Counted from the stretch's first letter, positions 50,964-60,725 are shown. The stretch is DNA of 64,000 bases from Mesobacillus jeotgali (GCF_900166585.1 NZ_FVZC01000007.1:124001-188000), one strand, 5' to 3'. Program-made: numbers and translations. The notes: generated by a model not told the origin, from the sequence alone.

Positions 50964-51763
50964 ACACGAAACTGACACGTTCATGGTACACACTGCCTTA
51001 TACGCTCTGGATGGTGTTCTTCGTCATCGCGCCGATTGTGCTGGTTGTCTACTATTCATTCCTGGACATCAACGGCCAGTTTTCGCTGGCCAACTACCAG
51101 AAGTTCTTCACTCCAGTCTATTTGACGATGACGCTGAGCTCTTTCTGGTACGCATTCCTGATTACCTTTTTCTCATTTTTGGTTGCTTACCCAACGGCTT
51201 ATCTTTTAACGAAAACAAAACATAAACAGCTCTGGCTATTGCTGATCATCGTTCCTTCATGGATCAATCTTTTGTTAAAAGCCTACGCATTCCTTGGGAT
51301 TTTTGGGACATACGGAGTCAGCAATCAATTGTTGGAAGCAATCGGGATTGGCACGCAGCAAATTCTGTTTACTGATTTCAGTTTTATTTTCGTATCGGTT
51401 TATATTTTCATCCCATTCATGATTTTACCGATTTTCAATTCGCTGAATGAATTGAATCCGACCTTGATTGATGCGGCCAATGATTTAGGAGCATCCAAAT
51501 GGACGACCTTCACGAGGGTTATTTTTCCGCTGACGATTGAAGGGGTCAAGTCAGGGGTTCAGGTGACGTTCATTCCGGCATTGTCGCTGTTCATGCTGAC
51601 TCGCCTTATTGCTGGAAACCGTGTCATCACGCTCGGTACGGCGATTGAGCAGCATTTCCTCGTGACGCAGGATTGGGGAATGGGTTCGACGATTGCGGTA
51701 TTTTTGATCATCATCATGTTCGCGATCATGGCTGTTACTGGTACAAGAAAGAGGGGTGTGTAG
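50960..51763 (+). CDS. potB: Polyamine ABC transporter permease PotB
   Basis: 267 residues, ATGA overlap with potA. Six TM helices; the EAA loop for the ATPase is [20 protein letters not shown] (about residues 172-191). Forms the channel with PotC. Confidence 0.94.
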   Translation: MNTKLTRSWYTLPYTLWMVFFVIAPIVLVVYYSFLDINGQFSLANYQKFFTPVYLTMTLSSFWYAFLITFFSFLVAYPTAYLLTKTKHKQLWLLLIIVPSWINLLLKAYAFLGIFGTYGVSNQLLEAIGIGTQQILFTDFSFIFVSVYIFIPFMILPIFNSLNELNPTLIDAANDLGASKWTTFTRVIFPLTIEGVKSGVQVTFIPALSLFMLTRLIAGNRVITLGTAIEQHFLVTQDWGMGSTIAVFLIIIMFAIMAVTGTRKRGV

Positions 51764-51764
51764 A

Positions 51765-52568
51765 ATGGAGCGAAAAACTTCTAAGCTGGCGAATGTATTC
51801 TTAATGATCGTTTTCTTCATTTTATACGCGCCAATCTTTTTCCTCATTTTTTACTCGTTCAACAGCGGGGGGACGATGTACAATTTTGAAAGCTTCACGC
51901 TCGATTGGTACAAAGAATTGTTCAGCGATGTCCGATTGCTGATCATTGTATTGAACACGCTGGTCGTTGCCTTGCTGTCAGCGGTGATTGCAACCATCAT
52001 TGGTGTCATCGGGGCATTGGCAATTCATGCGGTAAAAAAACGCTCCACACGCAATGCGCTGCTGTCCTTGAACAATGTGCTGATTGTCAGTCCGGACGTC
52101 ATCATCGGGGCGTCATTCCTGATTCTGTTTACGATTTCCGGCTACAAGCTCGGATTCTATTCCGTTTTGCTCTCCCATATTGCTTTTAGCGTGCCGATTG
52201 TCGTTCTGATGGTGCTGCCGAAGCTGTCTGAAATGAGCTCTTCACTTGTTGATGCGGCAAGGGACCTTGGTGCGAACAGCTGGGATGTCCTGACAAAGGT
52301 CATCCTGCCATACCTATCGCCAGGGATCATGGCTGGCTTTTTCATGGCGCTGACTTACTCGCTCGATGATTTCGCAGTGACATTTTTCGTAACAGGTAAC
52401 GGCTTCAGCACCTTATCTGTGGAAATTTACTCCCTGGCACGCCGTGGCGTATCCTTAAATATTAATGCTTTATCGGCGTTATTATTCTTATTCACAATCG
52501 TTCTTGTCGTAGTCTATTACTTCATCACACAGCGCCAGAAGCTGAACGCAGTGGGGGTGAGGAAATGA
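51765..52568 (+). CDS. potC: Polyamine ABC transporter permease PotC
   Basis: 267 residues, ATG 51765 one base after the potB stop, with AGAGGGGTG upstream. Six TM helices; EAA loop DAARDLGANSWDVLTKVILP (about 162-181). Confidence 0.94.
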   Translation: MERKTSKLANVFLMIVFFILYAPIFFLIFYSFNSGGTMYNFESFTLDWYKELFSDVRLLIIVLNTLVVALLSAVIATIIGVIGALAIHAVKKRSTRNALLSLNNVLIVSPDVIIGASFLILFTISGYKLGFYSVLLSHIAFSVPIVVLMVLPKLSEMSSSLVDAARDLGANSWDVLTKVILPYLSPGIMAGFFMALTYSLDDFAVTFFVTGNGFSTLSVEIYSLARRGVSLNINALSALLFLFTIVLVVVYYFITQRQKLNAVGVRK

Positions 52569-53638
52569 AGCAATTAGTGCGTGTGTTCATCGTGATCTCC
52601 CTTGTTTCAGCGTTACTGCTGGTGATGATTTCAAAATTGAATGATACAAAGGGATACTCAGGCGATAACACTTTGACAATCTATAACTGGGGCGATTACA
52701 TTGATCCTGATCTGATCAAGCGCTTTGAAAAAGAAACCGGAATCAGTGTCGTGTACGAAACTTTCGATTCCAACGAGGCGATGATGACAAAGGTCAAGCA
52801 GGGCGGAACATCGTATGATATCGCCGTCCCGTCTGAATATATGATAGAAAAAATGAGGGAAGAGAATCTGCTCATTCCGATTGATCATTCGAAGTTGCCG
52901 AATTTGAAAAATATTGACAGTCGCTTCATGGACTTGCCATTCGATCCGGAAAATAAGTATTCAATTCCTTATTTCTGGGGTACGGTTGGGATTGTTTATA
53001 ACCCGGAATTGCTTGACGGGAAGGAATTTAAAAGCTGGAATGACCTATGGGACCCTAAGCTGAAAAATGAAATCCTGCTGGTCGATGGAGCCCGTGAAGT
53101 AATGGGAATGGGGCTGAATAGCCTCGGCTACTCGTTGAATGATACAAATAAAGCTCACCTGCGCGAAGCCAAGGAGAAGCTGGACACCCTGACACCGAAC
53201 ATCAAAGCCATCGTCGGCGATGAAATCAAAATTCTCCTCGCCAATGAAGAAGCGCCTATCGGCCTCGTGTGGTCAGGTGACGCTGCCGACATCATGTCAG
53301 AGAACGAAAACTTGGACTATGTCGTCCCGGAAGAAGGCTCCAATCTCTGGTTTGATAACATGGTCATTCCAAAAACTGCAAAGAATGTCGAGGGTGCGCA
53401 CCAGTTCATCAATTTCATGCTTGAAGCGGAAGTGGCAGCCCTCAATACAGAGTGGGTCAGCTACTCGACGCCCAACAAAGCAGCGCTGGAATTTATGCCT
53501 GAGGAGATGGTGACGGATGAAAGATTCTATCCATCCGCTAAGCTGACAGAGAAGCTGGAAGTTTATGAAAATCTCGGGCAGGAAAACCTGGCTTTTTATA
53601 ATGAATTATTTCTAGAATTTAAGATGCATAGGAAGTAA
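52565..53638 (+). CDS. potD: Polyamine ABC transporter substrate-binding protein PotD
   Basis: 357 residues, ATGA overlap with potC. Periplasmic-binding fold with LTIYNWGDYIDPDLIKRFEK near the start, VPSEYMIEKM and LWFDNMVIPKTA. The N-terminal hydrophobic segment (residues 7-22) has no lipobox Cys, so the protein is anchored by an uncleaved helix or is released; Gram-positive PotD is commonly a lipoprotein, making this slightly odd. Confidence 0.93.
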   Translation: MKQLVRVFIVISLVSALLLVMISKLNDTKGYSGDNTLTIYNWGDYIDPDLIKRFEKETGISVVYETFDSNEAMMTKVKQGGTSYDIAVPSEYMIEKMREENLLIPIDHSKLPNLKNIDSRFMDLPFDPENKYSIPYFWGTVGIVYNPELLDGKEFKSWNDLWDPKLKNEILLVDGAREVMGMGLNSLGYSLNDTNKAHLREAKEKLDTLTPNIKAIVGDEIKILLANEEAPIGLVWSGDAADIMSENENLDYVVPEEGSNLWFDNMVIPKTAKNVEGAHQFINFMLEAEVAALNTEWVSYSTPNKAALEFMPEEMVTDERFYPSAKLTEKLEVYENLGQENLAFYNELFLEFKMHRK

Positions 53639-53639
53639 T

Positions 53640-53674
53640 GAAGGGGCCCTGACGAATGTTGGGGCTTCTTTTTA
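53640..53674 (+). terminator. Terminator of potABCD
   Basis: Ten-pair stem with wobbles, GAAGGGGCCC / GGGCTTCTTT, then T-rich. Confidence 0.65.
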
Positions 53675-53769
53675 TAACACTGACATTGAGACTGTGCACA
53701 TGAGTCAAAGTACATTCTCTCATCCACTGCATAGGATATCTTAAAAAACTTTTGAGGGGAATGACCAAA

Positions 53770-54357
53770 ATGTATTATGGATATCCGCAACAAAATCCTT
53801 ACTATTCTAATGGACAGGTGAATAACACTTGGGGGAATTGGCAGTATCCCTATAATCATGCCTACCGGTATACGTACGGGGATGGAGGTTACAGGATAAC
53901 TGACCAGGGGCAAAAACCATTTGTCATTAATATCAATGAAGCAGCAAAGCAGAATAATACGTTTCGAACTGCTATATGGACAGGGAGTCATTTACAGGTG
54001 ACGTTGATGAGCATCAATGTTGGAGACGATATTGGATTGGAAATGCATCCGAATGTCGATCAATTTTTACGGGTTGAACAGGGCCAGGGGGTTGTCCAAA
54101 TGGGCAAGAGCAGAAATAACCTGACCTTCCAGAGAAATGTCGCCGATGATTCTGCCATCATGATTCCTGCGGGAACATGGCATAATGTGACCAACACGGG
54201 CAATACGCCGCTCAAACTGTATTCAATCTATGCTCCGCCAAATCATCCATTTGGTACTGTTCACGTGACCAAAGCCGATGCAGCCGCTGCAGAAGGCGGT
54301 CGTCCGCATGGCAATGGAAATATAGCTGTTTTTGGAAATACGCCATACGAATGGTAA
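53770..54357 (+). CDS. Cupin domain protein, 195 aa
   Basis: ATG 53770 lies 10 bases after GAGGGGAATG. Tyr/Asn/Gln-rich N-terminal tail (MYYGYPQQNPYYSNGQ) followed by a cupin: GLEMHPNVDQFLRVEQGQG (about 94-112) and PAGTWHNVTNTG (about 138-149) as the two His motifs. The tail recalls spore coat-type or surface proteins. Possibly a metal-dependent sugar isomerase-like fold; role unknown. Confidence 0.85.
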   Translation: MYYGYPQQNPYYSNGQVNNTWGNWQYPYNHAYRYTYGDGGYRITDQGQKPFVININEAAKQNNTFRTAIWTGSHLQVTLMSINVGDDIGLEMHPNVDQFLRVEQGQGVVQMGKSRNNLTFQRNVADDSAIMIPAGTWHNVTNTGNTPLKLYSIYAPPNHPFGTVHVTKADAAAAEGGRPHGNGNIAVFGNTPYEW

Positions 54358-54562
54358 GACACACCGAATTTTTGGTACAGAAAGACTGGAGGATGTCAAA
54401 AGAGGTATTAATGCTATGCACCTCCTTCAGGAATTCATCCTGATGGGTGTGCTCGCAGGAAAAGGATACACCCCTGAAAGGCATATCAGACAGTAGAAGA
54501 ATGGAAGCGTACCGGCCAGTCCAAACTCCTTCAGCAGAGCAAGAATATGTAGCGAAATAGAA
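54358..54562. other. Intergenic segment without supported gene
   Basis: Only short frames; none with a ribosome site. Nothing else evident. Confidence 0.4.
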
Positions 54563-54585
54563 AAAACCACTTAAAGTGGTTTTAA
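54563..54585. terminator. Terminator of the 48-aa minus-strand gene
   Basis: AAAACCACTT / AAGTGGTTTT stem flanked by A/T runs. Confidence 0.75.
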
Positions 54586-54728
54586 TCGCGCATGGCTCCT
54601 GCTTCTCGGGAAGTCATCTCGCCCTGTCCTGCGTTTACATCTTTCTGGATTTGCTGTTTTACTTGCTGCGCATCCGTGCCAGCGAACCCTGGTTTCATTT
54701 CAGCACCCATTTTGCCTTTGTTTTGCAT
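54582..54728 (-). CDS. Small spore-type protein candidate, 48 aa
   Basis: ATG with GGAGGGTTTTT upstream. MQNKGKMGAEMKPGFAGTDA then QQVKQQIQKDVNAGQGE, whose GTDAQQVKQQ segment recalls gamma-type small acid-soluble spore proteins. Relationship uncertain. Its stop lies in the terminator. Confidence 0.6.
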   Translation of the reverse strand: MQNKGKMGAEMKPGFAGTDAQQVKQQIQKDVNAGQGEMTSREAGAMRD

Positions 54729-54904
54729 AAAAACCCTCCTCAATTGTTGCTTTAACGGTAATATTATTTGCCAAAGGAGATTTAGTATGTGTGGGAATAT
54801 GAGAGGGTTCTCGGGCGCCCAATTTTTGCGGTCTATTTTAGGTAAAAAAAGAGAGTCAACGTGTTTTTGCTTCGAATAATGGGCTTTGGATCATTAGGTT
54901 ATGC

Positions 54905-54939
54905 AAAAAAAGGAGTTCAACCTAGTTGAGCTCCTTTTT
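54905..54939. terminator. Bidirectional terminator
   Basis: AAAGGAGTTCAA / TTGAGCTCCTTT stem with A and T runs. Confidence 0.8.
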
Positions 54940-54944
54940 GAACT

Positions 54945-55721
54945 TTAAATCTTATTTTGCTGCTTCTTTCTCTGGATAAAAAAGATAGTTATTGCAGCAG
55001 CGGCGGCTAATAAAAATGCCAGGAGAGTAATCGTGATGTACAATGGGTCATTGTTTGCTTTTTCCGGTATGAAGCGAGTTGCAATAGGACCCATTGATAT
55101 GAACAAAGGGATTATTATGGTTAACCAGGTTTTAGTGTAGAGAGCAGCACTGATGAAAATGGCTGCAGACAGGATAATGATCCAGTTGTTCTGTGCCGGA
55201 GAAGCGACAAAGACGGTTTCGAAATCCTGTGCTTGGTACCAAAGCAGAAATGATACCATTAAATTCGTTACAGCAATGAAAGTAGCAAGAAATAAAAGAT
55301 ATTTCCATTTAGACTGAAAGAGTTTTGGCAGCGCTTTGAATAAAAACAAGCCGTAGATCAGGATACCAATGACGCTGATGATGACCGCCGACCAGATGGT
55401 CCCTTGAGAAACGGAAAAAGTTCCCTCGATTGCAGGGCCAATGCTTAAATAGGCTGACAGCAGCAGGATCATCAATGGAACCAGGCCTGCTATTTGCCGG
55501 TAATCTGTCTTCATGGATTCGCCGATGCTTTTCATGTACTTCCTCGGACTTTCGCCGATGATATGGCTGACATCTTTGCCGGCTGCTTCGGCCTCCATTA
55601 AATGGACCTCAAGTTCTTCGGTAATTTCGTTGATTTCCTGGTCGTTTTTCCCCTTTGAAATCAAATACATCCGCAGTTCCACTAAAAACTGCTCCGCTTG
55701 TTTCGAAACCATCCCGTTCAT
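54945..55721 (-). CDS. HAAS-domain membrane protein, partner of PadR regulator
   Basis: 258 residues, ATG overlapping the PadR stop (ATGA); ATG 55712 is an alternative. The N-terminal HAAS helices (about 5-70: KQAEQFLVELRMYLISKGK...) precede about six TM segments and a basic tail. PadR/HAAS pairs are a frequent two-gene module in Bacilli; the HAAS domain is thought to sense or sequester. Function unknown. Confidence 0.82.
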   Translation of the reverse strand: MNGMVSKQAEQFLVELRMYLISKGKNDQEINEITEELEVHLMEAEAAGKDVSHIIGESPRKYMKSIGESMKTDYRQIAGLVPLMILLLSAYLSIGPAIEGTFSVSQGTIWSAVIISVIGILIYGLFLFKALPKLFQSKWKYLLFLATFIAVTNLMVSFLLWYQAQDFETVFVASPAQNNWIIILSAAIFISAALYTKTWLTIIIPLFISMGPIATRFIPEKANNDPLYITITLLAFLLAAAAAITIFFIQRKKQQNKI

Positions 55722-56047
55722 TTCCCCCTTTTAATCAATACATTGTTCACCGAGGAGCTTAGTTGCGTCCACCGGATGATGAATTGCTCCAATTCCTGCT
55801 CGCCTTTTTTGGTCAAAGAGTAATATTTCCGTTTCGGTCCGGCTGTAGATTTCCTTAGAGTGGTGGTCACCAGGCCTTCTTTTTGCATTCGCAGCAACAG
55901 GGGATAAATCGTCCCTTCGCTGAAAGAATGGAAGCCATAGGATTCTAACTTGGCAGCCAATTCATATCCGTAAATTTCGCCTTCTTTGATGATGGATAAA
56001 AGACAACCATCGAGTATTCCTTTTAGCATTTGCGTGGTATCAGCCAT
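55718..56047 (-). CDS. PadR family transcriptional regulator
   Basis: 109 residues; ATG 56047 follows AAAGGAGTCAGTTC. Winged helix with ILDGCLLSIIKEGEIYGYEL, FSEGTIYPLLLRMQKEGLV and the wing GPKRKYYSLTKKG. Represses its own operon, probably through three repeated palindromes upstream. Confidence 0.92.
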   Translation of the reverse strand: MADTTQMLKGILDGCLLSIIKEGEIYGYELAAKLESYGFHSFSEGTIYPLLLRMQKEGLVTTTLRKSTAGPKRKYYSLTKKGEQELEQFIIRWTQLSSSVNNVLIKRGK

Positions 56048-56067
56048 GAACTGACTCCTTTCGGTAA

Positions 56068-56156
56068 CTTGTATTGCAAGGTATTTGGTGTGAATATCAC
56101 TACCTTGTATTACAAGATATACCAATACTATACAAAATGGTATCTTGTAATGCAAG
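56068..56156. promoter_or_regulatory. Three PadR-type operators and promoter
   Basis: CTTGTATTGCAAG (56068), CTTGTATTACAAG (56104) and CTTGTAATGCAAG (56144). The minus-strand promoter TTGCAT-17-TATAGT (56155 to 56127) is embedded in sites 2-3. Confidence 0.75.
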
Positions 56157-56158
56157 GG

Positions 56159-56474
56159 TTAATTCGGTAAAAAATGTAAATACTATATTATTTTGCATAT
56201 AACTATATAGTTCCTATGTCTCTATCTTCCAATTTGTGGTATCTTTAAAGTTGAAGAATTGCCGTTTTACATAAAGGATCAGCAACTTAAAGAAACAATT
56301 TGCCTATTCAGTTGATAAATCTTGCGGCTTGAAAATTGGAAGTAGTCTAGGCCTAATGGATGAATGTAATTGTCAACAGCAACGGAATGTAGTGGAAATA
56401 GTGGATCCAAGTTTGAGAGAAGGAGATGAAGAGGATAGTGTCTTCTTGCTCCTAAAATTACATGACAGAAAAAA
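56159..56474. other. Intergenic region upstream of the sigma fusion gene
   Basis: No supported gene; AT-rich first half (promoters), then short open fragments without ribosome sites. Confidence 0.4.
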
Positions 56475-56512
56475 CGTTTGGGACAGCTGAACCGTCCCTT
56501 TGTCCCAAAGGG
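56475..56512 (+). repeat. REP-like palindrome before the sigma fusion gene
   Basis: TTTGGGAC / GTCCCAAA pair (56477-56509) with inner GGGACAGCTGAACCGTCCC. The 3' arm overlaps the ribosome site AAAGGGGGG, so folding could mask it. Confidence 0.55.
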
Positions 56513-56524
56513 GGGAATACATAG

Positions 56525-58579
56525 ATGATCCTGGAAAAAATAGAGCCGATTTCGACTGCAGTTGTTCAAGAAAAAGGAATTGAATCTGTCGTTGATTGGT
56601 TTGATCTGCATAAGGAATATTTCTATACGATGGGCTGGTTTTATTTGCCGAATCAACATCAGATTGAGGAGCTTTTTTACCGGTCAATCCTGCAGATGCA
56701 TAAGGAGTTGCCACGGTATAAAGGGAATCAATCATTCAAGAATTGGGTGATTTCTATTCTGATGCAAAACAGCCGAGAGCTTGCTCGAGATTCAAAGGGA
56801 GTGGAACCGCGCCCGGGTATTTTTAATGCCATTGATCAACTGTCTGGTGAGGAGAAGGAAGCGCTGATTCTTACATATGTCACAGGGTTTTCTCTGGAGG
56901 AGGCCGGTCAAATTCTCGGCATTTCAACAGGTAAAATCAGGGGCCTTTTGTTTTCAGGGGTCAAGTCTGTCAGAAATCAATTGTATGCTTCCGACTATAA
57001 TGGCTGTAAGGATTTTCAAAAGAATTATATCGATTACCTGGAAAAATCCATGGACCGGCCGGCGAAGATCGAGTTTGAGAAGCATCTCTATAACTGCCGG
57101 GAGTGCCAGGAAGATTTGGCCAGCTTTCAAGAAGTGGCCATGACCAGATTGAATTTTGCGGACGATGCAAATGACCTGAGAGTCCCGCCTCATTTTATGG
57201 AAAACATACGAAAGAGGCTGGCAGTTAAAGAGGAGCATCAACAGCAGATTAAGAAAAAACGCAGAAAACGGGCTCTCATTTTCTCCAGTGCATTTGCATT
57301 TATCATCATGATTGGTTTCATTACAGGTGCATTTCCGAAGGCCTACTATGCATGGACAGAAGATGATGTGCATTTGCGTGCCTTCCTTCAGGAGGGTTTT
57401 GGCCAAAGGCTGAATCTGGAGGCGGAAAGTAACGGGGTAGTGGTGAAAATTAAGGGTGTGGTTGCGGATGATTTCCAGACGCTCGTTTTCTATGAAATTC
57501 GCGACCTGAATGAAGACAAGCGATATGTCATGAATTTTGAGGATGGGGTCTTTGTAGAGAACCAGAATGATATTATGAAACGGGATTCATATCCACGGTA
57601 TTCTATACCGGATGTGGAAGCGGAAATGAACAAAAATCAGAAGAATGTGTTTTACGGAAAGGTGGCGCTGTGGCCGCTTGAAGAAAATCAAGGAGTAATC
57701 AAGCTGAGGATTACGAAGCTCCAGGAGTTGACTGGCGAACCGAATATGCTATATGGATTAAGAGGCGATGCTTATAAAACAGGGAATTGGACCTTCGAAT
57801 TCCCGGCAGCCAAGCAGCCTTCAACCGAATATGCATTGAATGAACAGAAGGAAATCGAGGGAATCCCGATTCGGTTCGAGAAATTGACGATCGCCCCTAC
57901 CGCCACAGTTTTACAATATGCCATTAATATGGAAAAGCAAGACAAGCGAATTGAAATGGCTAATTTTAAGACGCTGCGAGTGAATAAGAAGAAACTGAAG
58001 ACTGACCGTTATGGAAGCCTTTTTATGGATCACCAGCAGGATAGTGCCTGGACTGCCCTTCAATTGCATTTTGGTCCAATGTATGGTGAAAAACCAAAAG
58101 AAGTAAGTGCTCAACTAGATTCGGTTTATTTTTCGATTATAGATCCTAAGAGCATTGATATAGGGGGGAGTCAGACATTTCCCCAGACTATTGAATATGC
58201 AGGCAGTAAGCTCACCATCGACAAGGTTGAAAGCCGTCAGTCCACCGAAGTGACGATTATCGACAATGACCTTGAAAATCGGGAATATGAATCCCTTCAG
58301 GTCAATTTCACCGACGGAAGTGATAATGAACCAAGCATCATGCATATGGACTCTAAAGGAGTGATCATTGACAAACACGGTGTCAAATATGATGTCCATA
58401 AAGACCCTATCGATTATGAAAAATTAGAGCAGCCTCGCTATTTTGTCACGGAACAAAACATGAAGTTAGAGGGAATCAATCAAGCCGATTTAAAACTTGA
58501 GATCACAGGATATAACGGGATCAAGTATATCGATGAAGTGTGGAGCCTTGGCACGGTTTCGGAGTTCAAGGAAGAGTGA
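56525..58579 (+). CDS. Fused ECF-type sigma factor / zinc-finger anti-sigma / DUF4179-like membrane ectodomain
   Basis: 684 residues, ATG after AAAGGGGGGAATACATAG. Residues about 25-90 resemble sigma region 2 and 106-153 are sigma region 4 (LSGEEKEALILTYVTGFSLE, EAGQILGISTGKIRGLL). Then comes the anti-sigma zinc motif H187-LYN-C191-RE-C194, a basic stretch, one TM helix (about 249-270), and a 400-residue extracytoplasmic part as in DUF4179 anti-sigma proteins. Normally sigma and anti-sigma are two overlapping genes; here a single uninterrupted frame makes a membrane-tethered sigma factor. Release would need proteolysis or it may act tethered. Confidence 0.8.
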   Translation: MILEKIEPISTAVVQEKGIESVVDWFDLHKEYFYTMGWFYLPNQHQIEELFYRSILQMHKELPRYKGNQSFKNWVISILMQNSRELARDSKGVEPRPGIFNAIDQLSGEEKEALILTYVTGFSLEEAGQILGISTGKIRGLLFSGVKSVRNQLYASDYNGCKDFQKNYIDYLEKSMDRPAKIEFEKHLYNCRECQEDLASFQEVAMTRLNFADDANDLRVPPHFMENIRKRLAVKEEHQQQIKKKRRKRALIFSSAFAFIIMIGFITGAFPKAYYAWTEDDVHLRAFLQEGFGQRLNLEAESNGVVVKIKGVVADDFQTLVFYEIRDLNEDKRYVMNFEDGVFVENQNDIMKRDSYPRYSIPDVEAEMNKNQKNVFYGKVALWPLEENQGVIKLRITKLQELTGEPNMLYGLRGDAYKTGNWTFEFPAAKQPSTEYALNEQKEIEGIPIRFEKLTIAPTATVLQYAINMEKQDKRIEMANFKTLRVNKKKLKTDRYGSLFMDHQQDSAWTALQLHFGPMYGEKPKEVSAQLDSVYFSIIDPKSIDIGGSQTFPQTIEYAGSKLTIDKVESRQSTEVTIIDNDLENREYESLQVNFTDGSDNEPSIMHMDSKGVIIDKHGVKYDVHKDPIDYEKLEQPRYFVTEQNMKLEGINQADLKLEITGYNGIKYIDEVWSLGTVSEFKEE

Positions 58580-58634
58580 GTGTGCTCAATGAAACCAATT
58601 GCACTCTTAGAGTGAAGGTATTAGGGGTGATTAG

Positions 58635-58778
58635 ATGTCTGAGCGCAGCAAAAATAATCATGATAGTAAAATAGACTCTGATGATGGATGGAATAGAGCG
58701 TTGTACGGAAGCCCGACAAAGGGTGGCTGTCTTGTTTTTATACTGATCGTTGTATTGGTGTTTTGGTTAATGAAATAA
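58635..58778 (+). CDS. DUF6366-like small membrane protein, 47 aa
   Basis: ATG after TTAGGGGTGATTAG. MSERSKNNHDSKIDSDDGWN then RALYGSPTKGGCLV and one TM helix. Shares the GSP..GCLV block with the gene at 44507. Follows the sigma fusion by 55 bp and may be cotranscribed. Confidence 0.65.
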   Translation: MSERSKNNHDSKIDSDDGWNRALYGSPTKGGCLVFILIVVLVFWLMK

Positions 58779-58799
58779 CTTGATATAACATGATATACA

Positions 58800-58841
58800 G
58801 CAAAGAAGCAGCGAAGTCCCAGGGGCTTCACTGCTTCTTTG
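58800..58841. terminator. Bidirectional terminator
   Basis: GCAAAGAAGCAGCGAAGTCC pairs with GGGCTTCACTGCTTCTTTG; long stem, loop CAGG. Confidence 0.85.
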
Positions 58842-60725
58842 TTAAGAGGCCTGCTCTTTATCAGATTCAGAATAAATCATCGAACCTTCAATCTTTAGCA
58901 TACTTTTTCGCAAATCCTTTTTGTCATTGAGGATGATCACGCAAGTATCCTCGAACTCTCCCAGACCATTCATATATTTTTCATATAAGGTCTCTTCAGC
59001 TTCGTCGAGGTCCGTGCTTTTCGGAAGTGACAGGTCAAGACCGAGGACATATTGTTTACGCTCTGGAATCGACGTGAGCTGTTTTCTTACGAGATAAGCG
59101 TTTGAGATTTCTTTAAACTGTTCAAGTTGATTGATTCCTGCGAGGATTTCTTTGTTTTCTTTTTCATGAGCAATAAAGCGGTCGTTTGGATGGATAAAGT
59201 CGCACTCTTCATTGGAAGCCTCTACGAGTTGTTCCCACTCTTCCAGCTGATCTCTTGTTTTTTCAAATAACTCATTTTGTTCTGTTTCATAATAGTATCC
59301 GCATAACAGGTCAAGACCAGGCAAACGCAATTCCCAATCATATGACATAGCAAGATTGATCCATTGTATTCCTTTTTCCGCAGTGTCCCTGGATGCCAGA
59401 TAATGCTCTCCCAAAGTCATTAGTGCCCCCGCAGTCCGCTGGTCTTCATAATGCTTTTCAGCAATTTCCTTATACAACGGAATCGCAGCTTCCAAACTAT
59501 TAAACTCTACTGTCAAAAAAGCCTTTTCCAGCAGTTCTTCAAGAGAGTTTACTTGTTTTTGTGATAGCTCTTCATATCGCTGCTTTGCTTCATTGTAGTC
59601 TTCAATATCTTCCTTCCACTCATCCTGATTGTATTCAACCCACATTTTATTAAAGTCACTTAAAACCCGGCCAGGGAAAGCCAGGAAATAGTCAAGCGCC
59701 GATTCCTGTTGTCTCTCCGGTAATCCCGCTTCTGTGCCCAGGGCAGAAAGCCGATCCTTTAAACAAGGATGGGTATCTGTCACATAGCTTTCCGCTTCGA
59801 GTTTTTCAGTGAAATACTGTGCTGCTTTTTGGTCGCTAAGTTTCTGGTACTTCTCGGCAAAGTTGGAATATGGCTGTGGGACACTGTTTGTTTTGGCACA
59901 CTCTTCGAACAATTCGCTATAAAAATCACGGTAGTAATACGGTGCGGCTATAGAAGTAACAGCCAGTGCTTCTCCCATAGCCTGCGGGGAGGTTACCGAA
60001 GCTGCCGAATGGTCTGCACTGTATTCTTGCTGCCTTGCCATGGCAAATGTATAGGCGTCAAACCTTGGATAATACCACTGGAAAAATTTCCTGAAAATAA
60101 AAGTGCCGAATTGTTCGTTTTCCTCCAGGGAATGCATTAAACGCCCCCAGCTCATTCTCAAACGGTAGATTCTCGCACCCATGGCCGTGTCTGAATTAGA
60201 AATATGAGCAAGCTCATGCGCCAGGACTGCCGTAAATTGTTCCCGGGAAAGCGCCGTTAAAAGCGGGATTCCGATGACAAGGACGTTCCGCTTTTTCCCG
60301 ATGAATCCATAGGCAGAAATTTGTGCAACTGAAGCATTGAATTCGCTGTCGAGTACAATTTCATCAATAGGCGGCGTGTTCATTTTGACGCGCAAAGAGT
60401 CAATCATTTCAAATAATTTTGGAGCTTCCTCCCTTTGCAGATAATATCCTTCAGGCATTTCCATTTTTACAATCAGCGCTCTGATGATGAAGAATGACAG
60501 AGTTCCCGTCAAGAGCAAAACTTTTACATTCCCAAAGGTGAAATTCCCATCTGCGATCATGGCTACCGAAACGGCCATTAAAAATAAAAATAAGGACAAA
60601 AATAGTGCGACGTAACCAAAACCAAGTCCAGTGAGCAGGATGACTTTGAATCTGTACAGCTTCGGGTTGGCTGATGCCTGTTTTTCAAGCTTGTTCACCA
60701 GCGTTTCAAACTCTTGATTTGTCAT
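58842..60725 (-). CDS. M48 family metallopeptidase with TPR-like C-terminal region
   Basis: 627 residues; ATG 60725 is 7 bases after AAAGGGG. Two TM helices near the N-terminus (about 28-60 and 68-86), then the zinc protease domain with HELAHISNSD (about 170-179) and Glu in RQQEYSADHSAA as third ligand. The region after about 370 has helical repeats (ALMTLGEHYLASRDTAEKGI) like TPRs. HtpX/YugP-like membrane proteases take part in quality control; substrate unknown. Longer than HtpX. Confidence 0.9.
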   Translation of the reverse strand: MTNQEFETLVNKLEKQASANPKLYRFKVILLTGLGFGYVALFLSLFLFLMAVSVAMIADGNFTFGNVKVLLLTGTLSFFIIRALIVKMEMPEGYYLQREEAPKLFEMIDSLRVKMNTPPIDEIVLDSEFNASVAQISAYGFIGKKRNVLVIGIPLLTALSREQFTAVLAHELAHISNSDTAMGARIYRLRMSWGRLMHSLEENEQFGTFIFRKFFQWYYPRFDAYTFAMARQQEYSADHSAASVTSPQAMGEALAVTSIAAPYYYRDFYSELFEECAKTNSVPQPYSNFAEKYQKLSDQKAAQYFTEKLEAESYVTDTHPCLKDRLSALGTEAGLPERQQESALDYFLAFPGRVLSDFNKMWVEYNQDEWKEDIEDYNEAKQRYEELSQKQVNSLEELLEKAFLTVEFNSLEAAIPLYKEIAEKHYEDQRTAGALMTLGEHYLASRDTAEKGIQWINLAMSYDWELRLPGLDLLCGYYYETEQNELFEKTRDQLEEWEQLVEASNEECDFIHPNDRFIAHEKENKEILAGINQLEQFKEISNAYLVRKQLTSIPERKQYVLGLDLSLPKSTDLDEAEETLYEKYMNGLGEFEDTCVIILNDKKDLRKSMLKIEGSMIYSESDKEQAS

